Assembly (NCBI GenBank): GCA_027946555.1 | Contig: JAPEVC010000001.1 | Coordinates: 124,001 to 188,000 of the forward strand | Reading direction: 5' to 3' | Length of the DNA: 64,000 bases | From: Gnomoniopsis sp. IMI 355080 | Lineage: Eukaryota > Ascomycota > Sordariomycetes > Diaporthales > Gnomoniaceae | Shown: positions 58,458 to 64,000 of the stretch, piece after piece | Layout of the letters: the number at the start of each line of letters is the position of its first letter | How positions within the stretch are numbered: the first letter of the stretch is position 1 | The notes under the pieces: generated by a model | Told to the model about the DNA's origin: nothing | The model's database searches: none | What the model saw: only the letters and a program-made list of their open reading frames with translations | Translations under genes and position numbers: made by a program

Positions 58458-59569
58458 GTGTCGTGTACCCCAGGAAGGACGGAGGTTTCATCGCATTTTA
58501 TTTGCTTTCATGGGAGCAGGTGCATTTGATCTATGAAATTAGAGCGTTAAGAATTTGTTTGAAGTTGCCTGGTTCCCCATCACTATGAGATAGAGACAGG
58601 AAAGCATGCCTTGAGTCTAAACCTTTGAATAAGACAACCTAAGAATGAATAGGCTTCCGACTGGTCTGCGATGTATTGACGGTAGTACGTGAATCCCCAG
58701 ACTAATTAGCAGCAATCAAGTACTTGCCATACGAGAAAGCCTATCGGGAGTATATGTTAGTACTTGAGAGAATAGGAACCAAGGTTGAAGACACCCAAAT
58801 ACCAGTTATTTTTGCCAGCATTGTGTGGTGGTAATTAGCTACTATTGCTGTTCAGTATTATTTGACGGCTTTGCATCTACAGTCATTGGCATAAGGATTG
58901 TGTCTGGCTGTGTCTCCGGTGCAAAGTCTCTCACGTTGCATCTATCCGTGATCTGAAATAGTCAGCTTCACTTCTAATATCTATGACTTTTGAGGAGTGA
59001 CATAATTTATCTTGTGCTCTGCGTGGGCTTGATATGGGCTCTACTTTTACTAACGGGGTGACTTGTAAGCCCAAATGAGACAATCATGAGTTCCTCCGTA
59101 CGAAGTGTCGGCTTAAGAACAACCTAATCTAAAACATCCTGAAGCTGGCTCCGAGTCTACATCGACAATTTCGTGAAATAGCGCTAAAAAGTAGAAAGAA
59201 CGTACACTGTCCGTATCTTACACTCTTGGTGGCTCGGAACCTCTCGCCGCATCGGCATATCGGCAGTCACGCACAGTCTTTGAGAGACTGTCAACTTCCT
59301 GAACTCTATGATTGTGAACATGATGACGGACATAAAAAGACCAACATTTCAACTTCTGCAATGAATGAGCGAAATCTGGGGGGTCTTCTTCTATTCATCT
59401 TCTCCATAGTGATTGATAGTACCGCTTGCTTCAGGGTTAGGGTGACCATCCGATGGTGCCCTTTTCGGCCAGGCAAAATTTCTAGTGGGCGGACGCTTAT
59501 TATCGACCCAGTGCAACTTACTTACAGCCTCCCATACAAAACCAGCCACCACAAGCAATACAAACCAAG
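58458..59569. other. intergenic region, 1.1 kb
   Basis: 3' UTR of the cyclophilin gene and promoter of TRM112. No gene or repeat was recognised. Confidence 0.5.
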
Positions 59570-60045
59570 ATGAAAGTGCTCAGCATAAATTTCCTCACCT
59601 GCGCCGTCAAGGCATGCAAATCTACATCGGCCTCCTTCCCACTCCACCCCAAGGACGCCGAGTTGGCGCAGGACGAGATCGAGGTCAACCCGCAATTCAT
59701 TATCAATGTGCTTCCGCGGCTGGACTGGGCCGCGCTGAAGACCACATCGCTAGAGGTAACTTGCTCCCACCCCCACAAACTCCATGTCTATGTGACGATG
59801 AGGGGGGGTTTTTATATCTTGAGGCTGACTGAGAATTCGCAATAAAGCTGGGCTTCCCAGAACTTCCCGCAGAGCCACCTACTGCAGAAGTCTTGGAGGG
59901 TGATGAGAAGATGCTCAAAGATCTGCACTCGCTGCTGGTCGAGACCCAGCTGATGGAAGGGAAGCTTGTATGTGGGAATTGTGGCCACGAGTATCACGTG
60001 AGGGAGGGCATTGCGAACTTCTTGCTGCCGAGCCACTTGGTGTGA
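59570..60045 (+). CDS. TRM112: TRM112-like methyltransferase activator
   Basis: Exons 59570-59755 and 59848-60045, giving 127 residues. Trm112 is a small obligate partner that activates methyltransferases acting on tRNA (Trm9, Trm11), 18S rRNA (Bud23) and the release factor eRF1 (Mtq2). The zinc-binding part is formed by Cys11 and Cys16 in LTCAVKAC and Cys104 and Cys107 in CGNCGHEY. The central helical insertion (LPRLDWAALKTTSLELGFPELP) and the C-terminal EGIANFLLPSHLV are characteristic. The intron is 92 nt with donor GTAACT and an AAG acceptor. It is on the plus strand with its own upstream spacer, so no operon-like relation to cypB is implied. Confidence 0.95.
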
Positions 60046-60570
60046 GTTATCTCGGGATGAGAAACGCACCGGAGATATCAGCGGGACTCGGCTCCGTGAA
60101 CTTGTGACGGGGGCCGCCTCTATTCGACAAAACGCACTCGGTTCAAGGATGGAAGCTATGTATATAGGAGGTCATCTGATGGCTCGGCTGGGGGGCATTT
60201 ATAACGGTACGGCACGGCGTTTAGGCAGGGAAAAATACCATGGTCTCGTGACCGAGAAGGATATAGAAGGGAGGGCTGTGAACATCCAGTATACATACGC
60301 AGCTCATGGCACACAAAAGGCCTCTCCTGCTGACGAGACTGAACTCAGCTCCCCTGGTCGGAAGACTGCAGACGCATTTTGAACGAGATGCTTTAATAGC
60401 TCATTGCCACACTGCTGGGGGAAAGAAATGAAAGAAACATGCAATGACCCGGCCACAACTCCCGGTATATGATACAATGCACACGGCCTACAACACTCCA
60501 AGGCCTGTCTCAACACCAAAGAGATAGATGGCTACGCCTGCCAGCATCAACATATCCACTATTGAACATC
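60046..60570. other. convergent intergenic region, 0.5 kb
   Basis: 3' UTRs of TRM112 and the BIG1-like gene. A frame of 123 codons at 60011-60382 is not supported. Nothing else was recognised. Confidence 0.5.
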
Positions 60571-61615
60571 TTACTGGACCTTCTTCTGCGCCGCCGGGCC
60601 CATCTCCTTGTCGAAAGCTCCATACGAGACCTGCAGACTTGCTACAGCTGACAGGCCAGCATAGAGCATGGCGAACATGATTAACGCGCCGAGGAAGGCC
60701 ATGAAGAGACCTGTTCCCACGTTAGTGATCAACGAACTCCGCATAGATCGCCAATCCTCGCATGTTCCAATAAAGAAACAAACTTACCTGGAGTGAAGAA
60801 CTGGTACTTTGCGAACAAAGGCAGACTGGCATTCCCCTTTGTGACATCCGCTCTCTCGAGCACACCGCCATCCATCCTCCTCCTAAGCTCCATCGGCATA
60901 GTGTCCACGACGTCGCTCTCATAGTACCTCGGCGGCTCATGGGGGCTCGCGAAGTATAGAACCGTGTAGTCCTGTCCATTCGCATCGTAGCTGTCTAAAA
61001 TAGCCGCAATTTGCTTGTCTAAATCAGACGCATTAGCACAGCAAGCTCTTGCCACCAAATCCTGGCCAAATTCGCAGAGGATAAGGACCTACCAGCCACA
61101 GCCATCACATTCTCCCTCGACGCATCTCCCCTCGCAGGCAACGCATCCAGCTGGCTCACGGTGACCACGACCTCACGCCCAGCCTTGCCACAAGCCTGCT
61201 CAATATACGACCGCAGCGCCTGCGCATCGATAACCTCACCCACAGCCTCCGCGACGCCGACGGTGGTTTGAATGCGCGTGCTATTATTGGCACAGAGGCT
61301 CTTGGTGAGACAGTTGCCTGTGATAGGGTTGCGGAGGTCGGAAGCGTGCGCATTGGGCTGCGTGATGATGTTGTAGGTTTGCGTAGGGCATGAGGCCAGG
61401 AGAGACTGCGCGTTGGCGACAACGGAGGAGGTGGATTGGAGTTGAGCATTTGAGACAGCGGTGTCGATGCTAGAGAGGGGGTAAGTATATGAATATTAAG
61501 GAAACAACAACGGGGATCCGTACTTGGAGGTTGAGAGCATCAAAAAGGGCGACGAGTCTGTGAATGCCGCGGCCCCTGAGGCCAGGAGACTGGCTGCTGT
61601 TATCGAGGAGCGCAT
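60571..61615 (-). CDS. BIG1 / VOA1-like ER membrane protein (V-ATPase accessory S1 family)
   Basis: Exons 61615-61524, 61469-61093, 61018-60788 and 60710-60571, giving 279 residues. The signal peptide is MRSSITAASLLASGAAAF, followed by the family hallmark TDSSPFLMLSTS. The lumenal part has three Cys in one loop (CLTKSLC and nearby) and KSLCANNSTR with a glycosylation site. The single transmembrane segment lies near residue 235-258 (GLFMAFLGALIMFAMLYAGLSAVASL), and the end QVSYGAFDKEMGPAAQKKVQ has a short cytosolic tail with KKxx-type basic residues, consistent with ER localisation. BIG1 is needed for cell-wall beta-1,6-glucan; VOA1 and Ac45 assist V-ATPase assembly. They share this C-terminus, so I cannot choose between the two roles. 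It shares a 423-base divergent promoter with the RRP17-like gene. Confidence 0.88.
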
Positions 61616-62038
61616 CGTGGAGCTTTTTGTGCGGCAGTCGGAGAGCAACGTAAGGTTGATTCGTGTGTGCTGTTCAGAAATGATCGGGAACAAAGTCGTT
61701 GTGGAGAGGACGTCGCTGACAATGATGATGATGAAGCTGTTGAAGCTCCGACGTTGCGTCTGGGTACAACTCGCCAGTGGCAGCGGTCTTGCCCCCGGCA
61801 AACGCCCCCGACCCGCATCGCCCCCAGGTGCCATCCCGGCCTCGCTAGCGGCATAACGTCAGTGCAACGACCCCGGCTCTCCAGGGGTCCTGTTCTAAGG
61901 AAAAGTTCAATCAGGATTCTGAGAGAGGTTCCCATTAATGCTCGTCCACGATCACGCGTACACATACAGCCTGCAGTTCTCAAGACAGGCTCCCAACTCA
62001 ACAAGACTCAGCACTTGGACGTAGACAACAAATCCACT
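61616..62038. promoter_or_regulatory. shared divergent promoter of BIG1-like and RRP17-like genes
   Basis: Two outward start codons are separated by 423 bases. A long open frame continues upstream from the RRP17-like start (to 61667), but it opposes the BIG1-like leader and does not look conserved. Confidence 0.5.
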
Positions 62039-62789
62039 ATGTTCGCCAAACCTCGTCCGAAGAAATCGCCCCTTCCGCCACCATCCAAAAAGCGCAAGGT
62101 GTACGCTATCGAAGAGATCGCTTTTGACAATTCGGCACGCGAAGAGTATCTGACGGGATTTCACAAGCGCAAGGTGCAGCGACAGAAGCATGCACAGGAG
62201 GAGGCAGCAAAGCGGGCCCGGGAGGAGAAGGTTGAAATGAGAAAACAGGTTTGTCTTGTTCTCACCCGGATCAGTTGGTGCTATGGATCGAAAGCTGACA
62301 TAGGATCTACGGAAATAGCTCAGAGAAGAGCGCAAACAGGAGGTCGAGGCACATGTCAAGAACATCGAAGCTATGCTGAAGGAGTCCAAGGTCGCTGGTC
62401 TGGGTAGCGAAGAAGAGGAGGATGGGGAGACGGGCGATGAAGATGAATGGGGTGGGATCGAGGACACTGAAGAAGCAGCAGCGCCTACGCCGGACGTGCA
62501 GCCTGTGGATCATGAGGAGGAGTATATCGACGAGGACCTGTACACGACTGTCAAGATTGAGGCGGTCAGTATTGACCGGGATGGACTGCACAACAAAGCC
62601 GAGCTAGAGGACGACGCAGAGGATGAGGCCGCGGCAGAGAAGCGGCGCAAGGCGGAAGCTGAGGCAAAAGCAAAGAAGCCGAAGAAGGACCACCCTACTA
62701 AGAAGAAGAAGAAGTTCAAGTATGAGTCGAAGTTCGAGAGACAGGCAACGAACAGGAAGAACAACAAGAGGAAAGGACCTCCTAAATAG
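62039..62789 (+). CDS. RRP17 / NOL12-like nucleolar rRNA-processing protein
   Basis: Exons 62039-62248 and 62319-62789, giving 226 residues. Rrp17 is a nucleolar exonuclease acting on the 5' end of 5.8S and 25S rRNA precursors. The N-terminus has a basic KPRPKKSPLPPPSKKRK (nucleolar signal) and the family block AIEEIAFDNSAREEYLTGFHKRKVQRQKHAQEEAAKRAREEK, continued by QLREERKQEVEAHV across the intron. An acidic middle (EEEEDGETGDEDEWGG) and a lysine-rich end (KKKKKFKYESKFERQATNRKNNKRKGPP) follow, all as in the Nop25 family. The Met chosen (MFAKPRPKK) is the family start, although the frame is open upstream. It is convergent with tropomyosin. Confidence 0.9.
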
Positions 62790-63147
62790 TGCTGGACGAT
62801 GTCCAGACTTAGATGACCAAATATGATACCCAAGCCATGAGAACTTCTGGTCGTCGAAGCATCAACAGAATTTCCATTTTTGAAATGTACTGTCCGACCA
62901 TCTTCTAAAGCGCTGCAACCGCGAGAAGAAACAACTCCAATCGCAACAATGCTAATGACTCTGGATTTGCCTCCAAGATGTATCTGCTCGATCAAAAAGG
63001 AATGCGGCCGTGGCCGCAACCCATCACACGAAGCCTGCGCCTGTGAGGACACGAGACCCGTTGCAACATGGCAGCGCAGCAAACCCCTTCTGTCTGCCCA
63101 CATGACATGCGCTCCAACACCGCTCGCTCTTGTTGATGTCGGTATCT
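62790..63147. other. convergent intergenic region, 0.36 kb
   Basis: Short space between the two stop codons; 3' UTRs only. Nothing else was recognised. Confidence 0.5.
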
Positions 63148-63806
63148 TTAGATGTTGCCAATCTCTGCCTGGAACTCCTCCAGCTCCTTCTTGATGTCGG
63201 CATACTTCTTGGCCATCTCCTCGTACTTGGTCTCCCAAGAGTCCCGCTCGGACTCAAGGGCCTGAACTTTTCGCTCGAAGTGGCCAGCCTTGACGTCGGT
63301 TTGTCGGAGCCTGGTGTGAAAGGAAGTCAGCGATGATGTTGAGTGGTCATGTGGACGATCGGGCTAAGAGGAGGTGGAAAAGAAAGGGGATAGAGAAGAA
63401 GAAACAGGGCAAAAAGCAAGCACCTCCAAGTCAGATAATCTTGGGACTTGAATGTGTAGTAGTCGGCTACATACTTCTCGTTGGCCTCACGGAGCGTCTT
63501 GTCGGCCTCCTCAGCCTCCTCCTCGAGCAACTGCAGGCGGCGAGTAAGAGCCTCGTTGGTAGAAGAGTGCTGGGTGCCGTCCTCGGCGGCCTTCTTGAAG
63601 TCCTTGATCATGGTCTCGAGCTTCTCGACCTCGGCCTCGAGCAGGCCGTTTTTGTGCGACAGCGAGGTAACCTCCTGCTCCTTTGCCAAGTTGTCCTGCT
63701 CCAGAGCCTTCATCTTTGCAGACATCTCCTCGACCTTTTGCGCCGAGTCGTCGGCCTCCAGACGGAGCTGGTTCATTTTCTGCGTGACGGATTTCAGCAT
63801 CGACAT
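63148..63806 (-). CDS. tropomyosin
   Basis: Exons 63806-63475 and 63310-63148, giving 164 residues, a normal length for fungal tropomyosin (about 161). It is a coiled-coil dimer that stabilises formin-nucleated actin cables. The whole protein is heptad coiled coil: KMNQLRLEADDSAQKVEEM, LLEAEVEKLETMI, TRRLQLLEEEAEEADKTLREANEKLRQTDVKAGHFERKVQALE (across the intron) and KYEEMAKKYADIKKELEE, ending EIGNI. The N-terminus MSMLKSVTQ is unlike the usual MDKIREK. An AG directly before AAAATGAAC could instead be an acceptor for an unseen upstream exon, so the first nine residues are less certain. The intron is 164 nt, longer than most here. Confidence 0.93.
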
Positions 63807-64000
63807 CTTGACCGTTCTTGGGGGGTGGGGATCGTTCGTAGAGTGCGTGATCAAGGGGAAGGAATGAGGACTGGCTTGAGTTCAAGTTCCCAAGTGTAGA
63901 GGCAAGAAACTCGGTGTTTAATGTGGTTGCTTGTCTGTTGCAACTGAGGCCGTAGTGTATCACCACCACAGCAGCAGGTAGACGTGACCAAGGTCGAGCT

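Overview
The window is nuclear DNA of a filamentous ascomycete (Pezizomycotina). The evidence is protein-coding genes on both strands, split by short introns (mostly 45-150 nt) with GTRNGT-type donors and CTRAC-like branch sites, long gene-free stretches with microsatellites, and products typical of this group: rhamnogalacturonan acetylesterase, a LysM protein, a fungal ferritin-like secreted protein, SSD1, NADP-glutamate dehydrogenase and fungal complex I accessory subunits. Several proteins look most like Dothideomycete versions, but that class assignment is from memory of the families and is not firm. No rRNA, tRNA, CRISPR array or intact transposon was seen.

Layout. 0-6.1 kb is a secretome-like, gene-sparse end: a secreted glycoprotein of unknown function cut by the window edge, a pectin-side-chain esterase (-), and a LysM protein (+). 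6.1-10.3 kb has no convincing gene. 10.3-13.2 kb holds glycogenin. 13.2-18.9 kb holds one unrecognised gene (-). 18.9-26.8 kb is compact: an OXNAD1-like oxidoreductase (+), a conserved fungal protein (-), complex I NDUFS5 (-) and SEC39 (+). 28.5-38.6 kb holds catalase, the catalytic subunit of DNA polymerase delta and NADP-glutamate dehydrogenase, all on +. 39.7-40.8 kb is a ferritin-like secreted protein (-). 40.8-46.9 kb is the largest gene-free stretch. 46.9-51.2 kb is SSD1 (-). 53.5-63.8 kb is dense housekeeping: GLE1 (+), a TLG1/syntaxin-6-like SNARE (-), cyclophilin B (+), TRM112 (+), BIG1/VOA1-like (-), RRP17/NOL12-like (+) and tropomyosin (-).

The genes are mostly independent housekeeping functions and do not form one pathway. 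Themes recur: early secretory pathway and ER (SEC39, TLG1, cyclophilin B, BIG1), RNA handling (SSD1, GLE1, RRP17, TRM112), and reserve and nitrogen metabolism (glycogenin, GDH). Three pairs are divergent with short shared promoters: NDUFS5/SEC39, TLG1/cypB and BIG1/RRP17.

Most interesting observations: (1) cyclophilin B can end either as a soluble form with C-terminal HVEL or, by removing a 250-nt intron that contains that stop, as a membrane-anchored form with an 81-residue tail in perfect phase; (2) the catalase lacks the distal catalytic Asn (LSQ where NNT is expected), at the junction of a 17-nt exon; (3) polymerase delta has Asp at the fourth CysA zinc-ligand position; (4) SSD1 has a perfect 13-bp duplication of its intron-1 acceptor, giving two in-frame donor/acceptor pairings; (5) glycogenin has a GC-AG intron. 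Splice models were built by eye from phase, splice motifs and family knowledge; transcripts were not available.
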